Assembly: GCF_900187565.1 (NCBI RefSeq)
Contig: NZ_FYED01000012.1
Location: forward strand, 186,001 to 250,000
DNA from: Pseudomonas sp. Irchel 3A7
GTDB lineage: Bacteria > Pseudomonadota > Gammaproteobacteria > Pseudomonadales > Pseudomonadaceae
Direction of reading: 5' to 3'
DNA: 64,000 nucleotides
This document shows positions 16,629-25,684 of this stretch, piece after piece. A program made the position numbers and the translations under genes. The notes beneath the pieces were generated by a model. The model did not search any database. It worked only from the letters and a program-made list of their open reading frames with translations, and was not told the origin of the DNA. Every line of letters begins with the position of its first letter. The stretch's first letter is position 1.

Positions 16629-17849
16629 ATGCGCCGCGTCGTTATCACTGGTCTGGGCATTGTTTCGTGCCTGGGCAATGACAAAGAGACCGTCTCCGCT
16701 AACCTGCGTGCAAGCCGCCCTGGCATCCGGTTCAACCCGGAATATGCCGAAATGGGTCTGCGTAGCCAGGTTTCCGGCTCCATTGACCTCAACCTTGAAG
16801 AACTGATCGATCGCAAGATCTATCGCTTCGTCGGCCACGCGGCGGCTTACGCCTACCTGGCCATGAAAGACGCCATCACTGACTCCGGCCTGACCGAAGA
16901 GCAGGTTTCCAACCCGCGTACCGGCCTGATCGCCGGTTCCGGTGGCGCCTCCACGCTGAACCAGATGGAAGCGCTGGACATCCTGCGCGAGAAAGGCGTC
17001 AAGCGCGTCGGCCCATACCGTGTAACGCGGACCATGAGCAGCACCGTTTCCGCTTGCCTGGCCACCCCGTTCAAGATCAAGGGCCTGAACTACTCCATCG
17101 CCTCTGCCTGCGCCACCAGTGCTCACTGCATCGGTACCGCTATGGAACAGATCCAGATGGGCAAGCAGGACATCGTATTTGCCGGCGGCGGTGAAGAAGA
17201 ACACTGGAGCCAGTCGTTCCTGTTCGACGCCATGGGCGCCCTGTCCAGCAAGCGCAACGACACCCCGCAACAAGCCTCCCGTGCCTACGATGCCGACCGT
17301 GACGGTTTCGTCATCGCTGGCGGCGGCGGCATGGTCGTGGTCGAGGAGCTGGAACACGCTCTGGCCCGTGGCGCGAAGATCTACGCGGAAATCGTCGGCT
17401 ACGGCGCGACCTCCGACGGCTACGACATGGTTGCCCCAAGTGGCGAAGGCGCGATCCGCTGCATGCAGCAGGCGCTGTCCACCGTCGACACCCCGATCGA
17501 CTACCTGAACACCCACGGCACCTCGACCCCGGTCGGCGACGTCGCGGAAATGAAAGGTGTGCGTGAAGTGTTCGGCGACAAGGCTCCGGCCATCAGCTCC
17601 ACCAAGAGCCTGTCGGGTCACTCCCTGGGCGCCGCCGGCGTTCACGAAGCGATCTACTGCATGCTGATGATGGAAGGTAACTTCATTGCCGGCTCCGCCA
17701 ACATCGATGAGCTGGACCCTGAAGTGGCCGACCTGCCGGTACTGACCAAGACCCAGGAAAACGCCAAGATCGATACCGTGATGAGCAACAGCTTCGGTTT
17801 CGGTGGCACCAACGCCACCCTGGTACTGAAGCGCTGGCAGGGTAAGTAA
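16629..17849 (+). CDS. fabB: beta-ketoacyl-ACP synthase I
   Basis: 406 residues. The condensing-enzyme triad is present: Cys161 in SIASACATSAHCIG, a His in YLNTHGTSTPVGD and a His in KSLSGHSLGAAG. FabB elongates cis-3-decenoyl-ACP and commits carbon to unsaturated fatty acids. It lies 11 bases after fabA and ends just before a strong terminator, so fabAB is a two-gene operon. Confidence 0.97.
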   Translation: MRRVVITGLGIVSCLGNDKETVSANLRASRPGIRFNPEYAEMGLRSQVSGSIDLNLEELIDRKIYRFVGHAAAYAYLAMKDAITDSGLTEEQVSNPRTGLIAGSGGASTLNQMEALDILREKGVKRVGPYRVTRTMSSTVSACLATPFKIKGLNYSIASACATSAHCIGTAMEQIQMGKQDIVFAGGGEEEHWSQSFLFDAMGALSSKRNDTPQQASRAYDADRDGFVIAGGGGMVVVEELEHALARGAKIYAEIVGYGATSDGYDMVAPSGEGAIRCMQQALSTVDTPIDYLNTHGTSTPVGDVAEMKGVREVFGDKAPAISSTKSLSGHSLGAAGVHEAIYCMLMMEGNFIAGSANIDELDPEVADLPVLTKTQENAKIDTVMSNSFGFGGTNATLVLKRWQGK

Positions 17850-17876
17850 TACCCCGCCGCTGAGCCGCACATGAAA

Positions 17877-17907
17877 ACGCCCCGACTGGTTCGGGGCGTT
17901 TTTTTTT
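17877..17907 (+). terminator. strong rho-independent terminator of fabAB
   Basis: Stem ACGCCCCGA / TCGGGGCGT with a 5-base loop, followed by eight T residues. It starts 27 bases after the fabB stop codon. Confidence 0.92.
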
Positions 17908-17936
17908 CGCACTGAAATTACCACTGAGCACAAAAC

Positions 17937-18028
17937 CTGTGGGAGCTGGCTCGCCAGCGATGACGTCGGCACAGCCAGTATCAGCGTCGCCTGACACATC
18001 GCTATCGCTGGCAAGCCAGCTCCCACAG
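17937..18028. repeat. REPIN (CTGTGGGAGCTGGC type)
   Basis: Inverted pair with ends CTGTGGGAGCTGGC and GCCAGCTCCCACAG, a different REP subtype from the GGGAGCGAGCC family. The gap from 17850 to 18235 holds this element, the fabB terminator and about 200 bases of AT-richer sequence, which presumably contains the promoter of the small downstream gene. Confidence 0.9.
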
Positions 18029-18235
18029 GATTGAAATCGTCTGTTCAACATGAAGCTTTTGTCATGAAACCAAACGCCCTGCGACTGAATGCCACGGATT
18101 TCGCGGGCTGCAGGACTGTTTCCATTTTTGCAAAAAACCCTATCCAAACTCAGTCGTTTACTTAGCAGGCTAACAAAACCTATAACAGAGTCCTGCACAC
18201 GCCTTGCTGCAGATAACAGAGATTGGAGCTAGCAG

Positions 18236-18424
18236 ATGACTGTAAAAGTAACTGAACGCGACGATTCACACATGTCCCATGAAGGCGTAGCCGCCGGTGT
18301 ACGGATCTGGGATGTGTACCAACAGGACCTGCTGGTCGGGATGTTCCATTCCGAGAAAGACGCCCACAACTACAAGGCCGAACTGGAAGTTCTGGAGCAG
18401 CAACGAGCGCTACGCTCCGCGTAG
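18236..18424 (+). CDS. small conserved-looking hypothetical protein (62 aa)
   Basis: A 62-residue, charged, soluble protein with GVRIWDVYQQDLLVGMFHSEKDAHNYKAELE in its centre. There are no membrane segments and no recognised domain. A ribosome binding site (TTGGAG, about 8 bases before the ATG) and an AT-rich upstream region support expression. The TAG stop codon is formed by the first bases of a REP element (GTAGGAGCGAGC), so the last few residues (ALRSA) may be a repeat-derived extension. I do not recognise a function. Confidence 0.65.
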   Translation: MTVKVTERDDSHMSHEGVAAGVRIWDVYQQDLLVGMFHSEKDAHNYKAELEVLEQQRALRSA

Positions 18425-18518
18425 GAGCGAGCTTGCTCGCGATGGACTCAAGAGCGCTGCGCTTAGCCAGTAAACACGCGTAATCGTTAACGACCATCGC
18501 GAGCAAGCTAGCTCCTAC
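18421..18518. repeat. REPIN (GTAGGAGCGAGC type) overlapping a stop codon
   Basis: Inverted pair: GTAGGAGCGAGCTTGCTCGC on the left and GCGAGCAAGCTAGCTCCTAC on the right. The first REP supplies the stop codon of the 62-residue gene. It lies between that gene and the convergent DUF2058 gene. Confidence 0.9.
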
Positions 18519-18568
18519 ACAAAACCACATCCATGACGGGGTTTGTCGTTGTAGCCGTCCTCAGCGGT

Positions 18569-19111
18569 TTACCACATCAGATCATCAGGGATCTGGTACG
18601 CCGCGTACGGATCGTCCTCGGCGCTGACCTCTTCGGTCTTGACGTTCATCTGCACGATGCGCTGCGGATCGCGCTCCTGGATCTTCAGGGCTGCTTCACG
18701 CGGGATCACTTCATAACCGCCGGCGTGATGCACGATGGCCAATGATCCATTGCTGAGCTTGTTGCGCATCAGCGTGTTGACCGAGAGGCGCTTGACCTTC
18801 TTGTCGTCGACGAAGTTGTAGTAGTCCTCGGTCGTCAACTTCGGCAGGCGTGTGGCTTCGATCAATTGCTTGACCTGCGCGGCACGGGCCTTGGCCTCGG
18901 CTTTTTCCTGCTGCTGGCGGTTGAGCTCCTGATCGCGCTTGACCTTCTCGGCCATGGCTTCCTGGGCGGCACGCTGCTGGGAATCATCCAATTCGATCTG
19001 ACCTTTGTGGGCCAGGCGCTGCTGTTTCTGCTTTTCTTTGCTGACCTGCTTGGCCTGCTTCTGGTTGACCAGCCCTGCTTTGAGCAACTGGTCGCGAAGG
19101 GAAATGCTCAT
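18569..19111 (-). CDS. DUF2058 family protein (YaiL-like)
   Basis: 180 residues. The N-terminal half (about 10-90) is highly charged, Gln/Lys/Glu-rich and predicted helical or coiled coil (KQAKQVSKEKQKQQRLAHK). The C-terminal half is globular (LTTEDYYNFVDDKKVKRLSVN, GGYEVIPREAALKIQERDP). This two-part organisation is the DUF2058/YaiL pattern; YaiL is described as a nucleoprotein/polynucleotide enzyme without a firm function. It lies 28 bases downstream of mazG on the same strand, so the two are likely co-transcribed. Confidence 0.88.
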   Translation of the reverse strand: MSISLRDQLLKAGLVNQKQAKQVSKEKQKQQRLAHKGQIELDDSQQRAAQEAMAEKVKRDQELNRQQQEKAEAKARAAQVKQLIEATRLPKLTTEDYYNFVDDKKVKRLSVNTLMRNKLSNGSLAIVHHAGGYEVIPREAALKIQERDPQRIVQMNVKTEEVSAEDDPYAAYQIPDDLMW

Positions 19112-19139
19112 GGTGCTTATTACTCACTTAGGCAACTGC

Positions 19140-19973
19140 TCAACCGCAGCTGGGCACATTCTTTTCCTGACGTTTGGCTTCGCCCCATAGGGCGTCCAAC
19201 TCTTCGAGGGTGCAATCTTCCATGGGACGGTGGGTGTCGCGCAATGCCTGTTCGATAAAACGGAAGCGTCGTTCGAACTTGCTGTTGGCGCCACGCAGCG
19301 CAGTTTCCGGGTCGACCTTGAGGTGTCGCGCCAGATTGACCACGGAAAACAGCAGATCGCCGACCTCATCGGCAATCGCCGTCGGGTCGTTGTCGGCCAT
19401 CGCTTCGAGTATTTCATCGAGCTCTTCACGGACCTTGTCCAGCACCGGCAGCGCATCGGGCCAGTCGAAACCGACTTGCCCTGCACGCTTTTGTAACTTG
19501 GCCGAGCGGGACAACGCCGGCAACGCGGCGGGGACGTCATCGAGCAAGGACAGTTGTTGCGGAGCGTCGGATTTCTCCGCGCGCTCTTCGGCCTTGATCT
19601 CTTCCCAACGCTGCTTGACCTGTTCTTCACTCAGACGCGGCACATCCAGCGGCGCGTACAGATCGCCGGTGGGGAACACATGGGGATGACGACGGATCAG
19701 CTTGCGGGTGATGCTGTCGACCACACCGTCGAATTCGAAGCGCCCTTCCTCCCGCGCCAGCTGGCTGTAATAAACCACCTGGAACAGCAGATCGCCCAGC
19801 TCACCTTGCAGGTGATCGAAGTCACCGCGCTCGATGGCGTCGGCGACTTCGTAGGCTTCTTCAAGGGTATGCGGGACGATGGTGGCGTAGGTTTGCTTGA
19901 TGTCCCACGGGCAGCCGAACTGCGGGTCGCGCAGGCGGTTCATCAGGTGCAGCAGGTCTTCAAGGCTGTACAT
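19140..19973 (-). CDS. mazG: nucleoside triphosphate pyrophosphohydrolase
   Basis: 277 residues with two MazG repeats. The first has ELGDLLFQVVYYSQLAREEG (about 56-75) and the second DEVGDLLFSVVNLARHLKVD (about 205-224), each carrying the acidic Mg2+-binding ExxD residues. MazG hydrolyses (d)NTPs to NMP and pyrophosphate and is thought to temper the stringent response in E. coli. It lies downstream of relA with a REPIN between them, part of the conserved cysM-rlmD-relA-mazG order. Confidence 0.95.
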   Translation of the reverse strand: MYSLEDLLHLMNRLRDPQFGCPWDIKQTYATIVPHTLEEAYEVADAIERGDFDHLQGELGDLLFQVVYYSQLAREEGRFEFDGVVDSITRKLIRRHPHVFPTGDLYAPLDVPRLSEEQVKQRWEEIKAEERAEKSDAPQQLSLLDDVPAALPALSRSAKLQKRAGQVGFDWPDALPVLDKVREELDEILEAMADNDPTAIADEVGDLLFSVVNLARHLKVDPETALRGANSKFERRFRFIEQALRDTHRPMEDCTLEELDALWGEAKRQEKNVPSCG

Positions 19974-19997
19974 CGGTCACTCTCACTGCAAAACCCT

Positions 19998-20087
19998 TGT
20001 GGGAGCGAGCCTGCTCGCGAAAGCGGTATGTCAGACAACATTGATGTCGGCTGGCACTCCCTCTTCGCGAGCAGGCTCGCTCCCACA
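19998..20087. repeat. REPIN (GTGGGAGCGAGCC type)
   Basis: Inverted REP pair GTGGGAGCGAGCCTGCTCGC ... GCGAGCAGGCTCGCTCCCAC in the relA-mazG gap. Here the flanking genes are co-oriented, so the element lies within a potential polycistronic message and could affect mRNA stability. Confidence 0.9.
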
Positions 20088-20105
20088 TTGGATCGGCGCC
20101 AATCA

Positions 20106-22349
20106 TCACGGGGTACGGTTACGCCGCGTTTCGATGATGTTCGGCAATTGGGAAATTCGCCCCAGCAACCGCCCCAGCGCATCCAGCCCCGGAATCTCGA
20201 TGGTCAGGGACATCAACGCGGTGTTGTCTTCCTTGTTCGAGCGGGTGTTGACCGCCAGCACGTTGATCCGCTCGTTGAGCAGCACTTGGGAAACGTCACG
20301 CAGCAGTCCCGAACGGTCGTAGGCGCGGATGATGATGTCCACCGGATAGGTGAGCACCGGCACCGGTCCCCAACTGACCTGGATGATCCGCTCCGGCTCG
20401 CGCCCGGCCAGTTGCAGCACCGAGGCGCAATCCTGGCGGTGAATGCTCACGCCACGGCCCTGGGTGATGTAACCGACGATCGCATCCCCCGGCAGCGGCT
20501 GGCAGCAGCCCGCCATCTGGGTCATCAGGTTGCCGACGCCCTGGATCTGGATGTCGCCACGCTTGCCCGGCTTGTAACCGGTGGCCTTGCGCGGAATCAG
20601 TTCCAGCTGTTCATTGCCGCGCTCCGGTTCGACCAGTTGCTGCGCCAGATTGACCAGTTGCGCCAGGCGCAAGTCGCCGGCACCTAACGCGGCAAACATG
20701 TCCTCGGCGGTTTTCATGTTGGCCTTGTCGGCCAGCTTGTCGAAATCCACCGCCGGCAGACCGAGGCGATTGAGCTCACGCTCAAGCAGGGTTTTACCGG
20801 CAGCAACGTTCTGGTCGCGCGCCTGCAACTTGAACCAGTGAACGATCTTCGCCCGTGCCCGCGAGGTGGTGACGTAACCCAGGTTCGGGTTCAGCCAGTC
20901 GCGGCTCGGCGTGCCGTGCTTGCTGGTGATGATCTCGACCTGTTCACCGGTTTGCAGGCTGTAGTTGAGCGGCACGATGCGCCCGTTGATCTTGGCGCCG
21001 CGGCAGTTGTGACCGATTTCGGTATGCACGCGGTAGGCGAAGTCCAGCGGCGTCGCGCCCTTCGGCAAGTCGATGGCGTGACCGTCCGGCGTGAAGATGT
21101 AGACGCGATCAGGTTCGATATCGACTCGCAGCTGTTCCGCCAGGCCACCAATGTCGCCCAGCTCTTCATGCCACTCGAGCACCTGGCGCAGCCAGGAAAT
21201 TTTCTCTTCGTAGTGATTGGAGCCGGACTTGACGTCGGTGCCCTTGTAGCGCCAGTGCGCGCAAACACCCAGCTCCGCTTCCTCGTGCATCGCGTGGGTA
21301 CGGATCTGCACTTCCAGCACCTTACCCTCGGGTCCGATCACCGCCGTGTGCAGCGAGCGGTAGCCGTTCTCTTTCGGGTTGGCGATGTAGTCGTCGAACT
21401 CTTTGGGGATGTGCCGCCACAAGGTGTGGACGATGCCGAGCGCGGTGTAGCAGTCGCGCATTTCCGGCACCAGCACGCGAACGGCGCGCACGTCGTAGAT
21501 CTGGCTGAATTCCAGACCCTTGCGCTGCATTTTGCGCCAGATCGAATAGATGTGTTTGGCCCGACCGCTGATGTCGGCCTCGACGCCGGTGGCCTGCAAT
21601 TCGTTTTTCAGTTGGCTCATCACGTCGCTGATGAAGCGCTCGCGATCCAGTCGCCGCTCGTGGAGCAACTTGGCGATCTGCTTGTACTGGTCAGGCTCCA
21701 GGTAACGGAAGGACAAGTCCTCCAGTTCCCATTTGATGTGACCGATACCCAGGCGATGGGCCAGTGGCGCGTAAATGTCGAACACTTCGCGGGCCACGCG
21801 GTTGCGCTTTTCGTCATCGGCGGTTTTCACCGCACGGATCGCGCAGGTGCGTTCGGCCAGTTTGATCAGGGCGACGCGCACGTCGTCGACCATGGCCACC
21901 AGCATCTTGCGCAGGTTTTCCACCTGGCCCTGGGTGCCCAGCACCAGGGATTTACGCGGGCTCAGGCTGTCGCTGATCGCCGCCATGCGCTGCACGCCGT
22001 CGATGAGCTTGGCCACCACCGGACCGAAGCGCTGGCTGACCGCCGGCAACTGGATCTGGCCTTCGCGCACACCCCGGTAGAGGACCGCGGCGACCAGCGA
22101 ATCCTGATCGAGTTTGAGATCGGCGAGGATCTCGGCGATTTCAAGGCCGGTGCGGAAACTCGAGTTGCCTTCGGACCACAAATTCTTTGCCGCATTGGCT
22201 TGTTGTTCCGCCTCGCGAGCGTACTCGCAGGCTTCCTTCAAGGCTTCGCGATCCAGTGCCAGATCGACACTGACCGCATGATCGAGCCAAGCCTCGAGAT
22301 TGATACTGCCGTCGGTGTTGATCGGCTGGTGTGCTCTCACCTGTACCAT
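20106..22349 (-). CDS. relA: GTP pyrophosphokinase, (p)ppGpp synthetase I
   Basis: A 747-residue RelA. The N-terminal HD-type domain (about 50-200) has lost the metal-binding HD, as in monofunctional synthetases. The synthetase domain is about 230-370 (KHIYSIWRKMQRKG, YDVRAVRVLVPEMRDCYTALGIVH, NPKENGYRSLHTAVIGPEG). The TGS domain is about 410-470 (YIFTPDGHAIDLPKGATPLDFAYRVH), then helical/CC domains (AGCCQPLPGDAIVGY) and a C-terminal ACT (about 670-745). It makes (p)ppGpp on ribosomes stalled by uncharged tRNA. The start at 22349 gives MVQVRAHQPINTDG, as in other pseudomonads. Confidence 0.96.
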   Translation of the reverse strand: MVQVRAHQPINTDGSINLEAWLDHAVSVDLALDREALKEACEYAREAEQQANAAKNLWSEGNSSFRTGLEIAEILADLKLDQDSLVAAVLYRGVREGQIQLPAVSQRFGPVVAKLIDGVQRMAAISDSLSPRKSLVLGTQGQVENLRKMLVAMVDDVRVALIKLAERTCAIRAVKTADDEKRNRVAREVFDIYAPLAHRLGIGHIKWELEDLSFRYLEPDQYKQIAKLLHERRLDRERFISDVMSQLKNELQATGVEADISGRAKHIYSIWRKMQRKGLEFSQIYDVRAVRVLVPEMRDCYTALGIVHTLWRHIPKEFDDYIANPKENGYRSLHTAVIGPEGKVLEVQIRTHAMHEEAELGVCAHWRYKGTDVKSGSNHYEEKISWLRQVLEWHEELGDIGGLAEQLRVDIEPDRVYIFTPDGHAIDLPKGATPLDFAYRVHTEIGHNCRGAKINGRIVPLNYSLQTGEQVEIITSKHGTPSRDWLNPNLGYVTTSRARAKIVHWFKLQARDQNVAAGKTLLERELNRLGLPAVDFDKLADKANMKTAEDMFAALGAGDLRLAQLVNLAQQLVEPERGNEQLELIPRKATGYKPGKRGDIQIQGVGNLMTQMAGCCQPLPGDAIVGYITQGRGVSIHRQDCASVLQLAGREPERIIQVSWGPVPVLTYPVDIIIRAYDRSGLLRDVSQVLLNERINVLAVNTRSNKEDNTALMSLTIEIPGLDALGRLLGRISQLPNIIETRRNRTP

Positions 22350-22472
22350 CTTGCTTACCTTCCCTACGACGCAGATTCAATGCGTCAGAATCGCTGACCT
22401 TCATTGCCCGTGAGCCCACGCCGGACTGGTACGCGGCTGCACGGACTGGTCAGTCGGACCAGACGAGCCTTC

Positions 22473-23825
22473 CTAGCTCGCTTCAAATAACGCCATGGCT
22501 TCGACATGCGCCGTTTGAGGAAACATATCGAGAATCCCGGCACGTTTTAACCGGTAGCCCTGCTTGATCAATTCGACCGTGTCGCGCGCCAGAGTTGCCG
22601 GGTTGCACGACACATACACCAACCGTTCGGCGCCCAGGGACTTGAGCTTGCGCACCACCTCGAAAGCACCGTCACGCGGTGGGTCCAAGAGTACCGCAGA
22701 AAAGCCTTCACGCGCCCATTCGGCATCGGTCAGAGGCTGGGATAAATCGGCCTGAAAAAACTTCGCATTATTCAGATTGTTGCTGACGGCATTCGCGGCT
22801 GCCCGCTCGACCATCACCTCCACGCCTTCCACCGCCACCACTTCACGAACGGCCTGGGCCAGCGGCAAGGCAAAGTTGCCCAGGCCACAGAACAAATCGA
22901 GTACTCGCTCATCCGCTGTCGGTTTCAACCAGTCCAGAGCCTGGGCCACCATGGCTTCGTTGACCCCCGCATTGACCTGGACGAAATCTCCGGGTCGATA
23001 TGCCAACTCCAGGTTCCACTGTTCCAGACGATAGCCCAAGGATTGATCGGCTTCGACCGGATGCGGCTCGCCATCGCCGTGCAGCCACAACTGGGCTTCA
23101 TGGAACGCGCAAAAATCCTTGAGGATGGTCATGTCACTTTCCGACAGCGGCGCCATGTGTCGCAGCAAGACCGCCAGCGATGAACCGCTGAACAACTCCA
23201 CGTGCCCGAGCGCCTGGGGTTTGCTCAAGCGCCGCAGCATCTCCGGCAAGCGGGTCATGATGGGTTGCAAGGGCTGTACCAGCACCGGGCATTCATCGAT
23301 GGCGACGATGTCCTGGCTGCCGGCCGCGCGGAAACCGACTTCGAGTTTTTTCGCCTTCATGTCCCAGCGCACCGCTACCCGGGCGCGGCGACGGTAAGCG
23401 AATTCCGGACCGCTCAAAGGCGCCGCCCATTCTTCGGGTTCTACACCGGCGACCCGGGTCAATTGCTCGGCGAGCATGCGCTGTTTCAGGGCGAGCTGTT
23501 CACTGTGAGGCAAATGTTGCACGCTGCAACCGCCGCAGCGACCGGCATGGGCACACGGCGCCGGGCGACGCAGTTCGCTGGCCTTGAACACCCGCTCGGT
23601 ACGCGCCTCGACCACTTTGCCGTGGGCACCGAGCACGCGCGCCTCGATTTCTTCACCGGCCAATGCGCCGATGACGAACCAGGTACGTCCTTCGAAAAAC
23701 GCGATACCACGACCGTCATTGGCCAGGCGCTCGATGGTCAGGCGCTGCTTTTTGCCGGTCGGGACTTGCGGGGCCTTGCTGCCGCCCGTGGGCTGGAAAC
23801 GCAAGCCTCTCTCATGTTTGGCCAT
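22473..23825 (-). CDS. rlmD: 23S rRNA (uracil-1939-C5)-methyltransferase
   Basis: 450 residues. An N-terminal TRAM domain (about 25-80) is followed by Fe-S cluster cysteines (PCAHAGRCGGCSVQHL). The SAM-binding motif is VLDLFCGLGNFALPLA. LLDPPRDG and the catalytic nucleophile/base region LVYVSCNPATLARD complete the family set. RlmD (RumA) methylates U1939 of 23S rRNA. Its ATG shares one base with the cysM stop codon (TGATG), so the two are translationally coupled; relA follows 123 bases downstream. Confidence 0.95.
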   Translation of the reverse strand: MAKHERGLRFQPTGGSKAPQVPTGKKQRLTIERLANDGRGIAFFEGRTWFVIGALAGEEIEARVLGAHGKVVEARTERVFKASELRRPAPCAHAGRCGGCSVQHLPHSEQLALKQRMLAEQLTRVAGVEPEEWAAPLSGPEFAYRRRARVAVRWDMKAKKLEVGFRAAGSQDIVAIDECPVLVQPLQPIMTRLPEMLRRLSKPQALGHVELFSGSSLAVLLRHMAPLSESDMTILKDFCAFHEAQLWLHGDGEPHPVEADQSLGYRLEQWNLELAYRPGDFVQVNAGVNEAMVAQALDWLKPTADERVLDLFCGLGNFALPLAQAVREVVAVEGVEVMVERAAANAVSNNLNNAKFFQADLSQPLTDAEWAREGFSAVLLDPPRDGAFEVVRKLKSLGAERLVYVSCNPATLARDTVELIKQGYRLKRAGILDMFPQTAHVEAMALFEAS

Positions 23826-24727
23826 CAGTTGGGCGCGTCGAAAATGCCGGTCGACAGGTAACGGTCGCCACGGTCGCAGATGATCGCGACGATCACCGCG
23901 TTTTCAACTTCCTTCGAAAGACGCAGCATGGCGGCCACTGCACCACCCGACGACACGCCGCAGAAGATGCCTTCTTCGCGGGCCAGGCGACGGGTCACGT
24001 CTTCGGCTTCGCTCTGGGCCATGTCGACGATGCGATCCACACGATCGGCCTGGTAAATCTTCGGCAGGTATTCCTGAGGCCAGCGACGGATACCCGGAAT
24101 CGCCGAACCTTCCATGGGTTGCAGACCGATGATCTGCACGTTTTCGTTCTGCTCTTTCAAGTAGCGCGAAACACCCATGATGGTACCGGTGGTGCCCATG
24201 GAGCTGACGAAATGGGTAATGGTGCCTTCGGTCTGGCGCCAGATTTCCGGGCCGGTGGTGGTGTAGTGCGCTTGCGGGTTGTCACCGTTGGCGAACTGAT
24301 CCAGTACCTTGCCGCGGCCTTCGGCTTCCATCTTCTGCGCGAGGTCTCGGGCGCCTTCCATGCCTTGTTCCTGGCTGACCAGAATCAGCTCGGCACCGTA
24401 GGCGGTCATGGCGGCCTTGCGTTCGGCACTGGAGTTGTCCGGCATGATCAGGATCATCTTGTAACCCTTGATCGCGGCAGCCATGGCCAGGGCGATCCCG
24501 GTATTACCCGAGGTCGCTTCGATCAGCGTATCGCCGGCGTGGATCTGCCCGCGCAACTCGGCACGGGTGATCATCGACAGCGCCGGACGGTCCTTGACCG
24601 AACCCGCCGGGTTGTTCCCTTCGAGCTTGAGCAAAAGGGTGTTGCTGGTTTCGCCGGGCAGGCGCTGCAAACGGACCAGCGGAGTGTTGCCGACGCAATC
24701 GGCGATGGTTGGGTACTGCAAGGTCAT
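23825..24727 (-). CDS. cysM: cysteine synthase B (O-acetylserine sulfhydrylase B)
   Basis: A 300-residue PLP enzyme. The cofactor lysine is in NPAGSVKDRPALSM, the phosphate-binding loop in EATSGNTGIALAMAAAIKGY, and MEGSAIPGIRRWPQEYLP is diagnostic of CysM rather than CysK. It makes L-cysteine from O-acetylserine and sulfide or thiosulfate. The start at 24727 gives MTLQYPTIADCVGNTPLVRLQ. First gene of the conserved cysM-rlmD-relA-mazG series. Confidence 0.95.
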   Translation of the reverse strand: MTLQYPTIADCVGNTPLVRLQRLPGETSNTLLLKLEGNNPAGSVKDRPALSMITRAELRGQIHAGDTLIEATSGNTGIALAMAAAIKGYKMILIMPDNSSAERKAAMTAYGAELILVSQEQGMEGARDLAQKMEAEGRGKVLDQFANGDNPQAHYTTTGPEIWRQTEGTITHFVSSMGTTGTIMGVSRYLKEQNENVQIIGLQPMEGSAIPGIRRWPQEYLPKIYQADRVDRIVDMAQSEAEDVTRRLAREEGIFCGVSSGGAVAAMLRLSKEVENAVIVAIICDRGDRYLSTGIFDAPN

Positions 24728-24807
24728 GGCGTATTCGCAATCCAGACTGCGGGGGCGCCTATCATACCGGCAAACCTCGCAAGCCCATATCACGCAAAGT
24801 GTGGTGC

Positions 24808-25449
24808 TTATGGTTTATGGGAATAAGCGACTGATTCAGCCTTCTCTGTCTGTCCCCGATGCAGATCCGTTTCGGCGTGGGCGGTGGGCAGGTCGAGAAA
24901 CTCGACCATGTAGGCGTCACGGAATATCTCAAGTGCTGAGGGGTGAGTCTGTTTCAGAACTGCGGAGACTCTTGCCGGCTCGGTCACGCTGCGTTCAAAG
25001 AGCGCAGCCTTGAACTGGCGTTCCAGCTCGCGCTTCGACCATTTCTCCTGGATAGCCATTCGCAAGTAAAATTCCCGCTCTTCCGGGTGTTTGCTTTGAC
25101 TGAAAATGACCAGATTATGGGTCCAGGGTAATTGTCTCACCAGCGGTGAGACTTTCTCGTGGCTCCGGTAAGTCTCGTAGAACTGACGCATGCGAAACAG
25201 ATTAGGCCGGGTAAAACCACGCAGCCCCGGTTGAGTCTGAGCCAGATGCTCGGCCAGTTGACCGACCACGGAATCGCCCCATTCGGCTTTCTCCAGCTTA
25301 CGGCTGATATAAGCACCAACCTGCCAGTACAACTCGATCAGTTGCGTATTCACCGCCTGCATGGCCTGTCGTCTGGCGCTTTGAATCAGTGCAAGCACTT
25401 CATTGAAACGGTCGTCGGTTCTGCTACCGGGCGCCTGGGGTACAGTCAT
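24808..25449 (-). CDS. truncated DUF1016/PDDEXK (YhcG-type) nuclease, N-terminal domain only
   Basis: 213-214 residues. The DUF1016 N-terminal domain is intact (FNEVLALIQSARRQAMQAVN, LIELYWQVGAYISRKLE, GFTRPNLFRMRQFYETY, LPWTHNLVIFSQSKH). After EIFRDAYMVEFLDLPTAHAE and DLHRG the homology stops, and a foreign 14-residue tail precedes the stop codon at about 24852-24808. Full-length relatives run to roughly 340-380 residues and carry the PDDEXK nuclease domain in the missing part, so catalysis is lost. The start at 25449 follows AAGGAG. It lies between cysM and pirS, where P. aeruginosa carries pirA; I infer insertion or replacement followed by decay. Confidence 0.75.
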   Translation of the reverse strand: MTVPQAPGSRTDDRFNEVLALIQSARRQAMQAVNTQLIELYWQVGAYISRKLEKAEWGDSVVGQLAEHLAQTQPGLRGFTRPNLFRMRQFYETYRSHEKVSPLVRQLPWTHNLVIFSQSKHPEEREFYLRMAIQEKWSKRELERQFKAALFERSVTEPARVSAVLKQTHPSALEIFRDAYMVEFLDLPTAHAETDLHRGQTEKAESVAYSHKP

Positions 25450-25588
25450 GCATGACTCCTTGAACATGAGTAAAAGCGTGAGCTTAAACCGCCAAGGATG
25501 TTTGAAATGACCGGTGATACCCTTTGGGAAAAGTCGTACAGAATCTCGGGAACGCTCTGGCAAAATCAGAACGGTCGTTGTTGGGTGG

Positions 25589-25684
25589 GCCGCGAGCAGG
25601 CTCGTTCCCGCCGGGATGGGGGTCGGTCACGTAATCTGCGGGCAATCAATGTCCAGGGTGGGAGCGAGCCTGCTCGCGAAGGCG
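25589..25684. repeat. degenerate REPIN overlapping the 3' end of pirS
   Basis: A partial left REP (CGCGAGCAGGCTCGTTCCCG from 25591) and a well-preserved right REP (GGTGGGAGCGAGCCTGCTCG near 25657-25676). The right element lies inside the open reading frame of the kinase and encodes its C-terminal residues FASRLAP. Confidence 0.8.
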
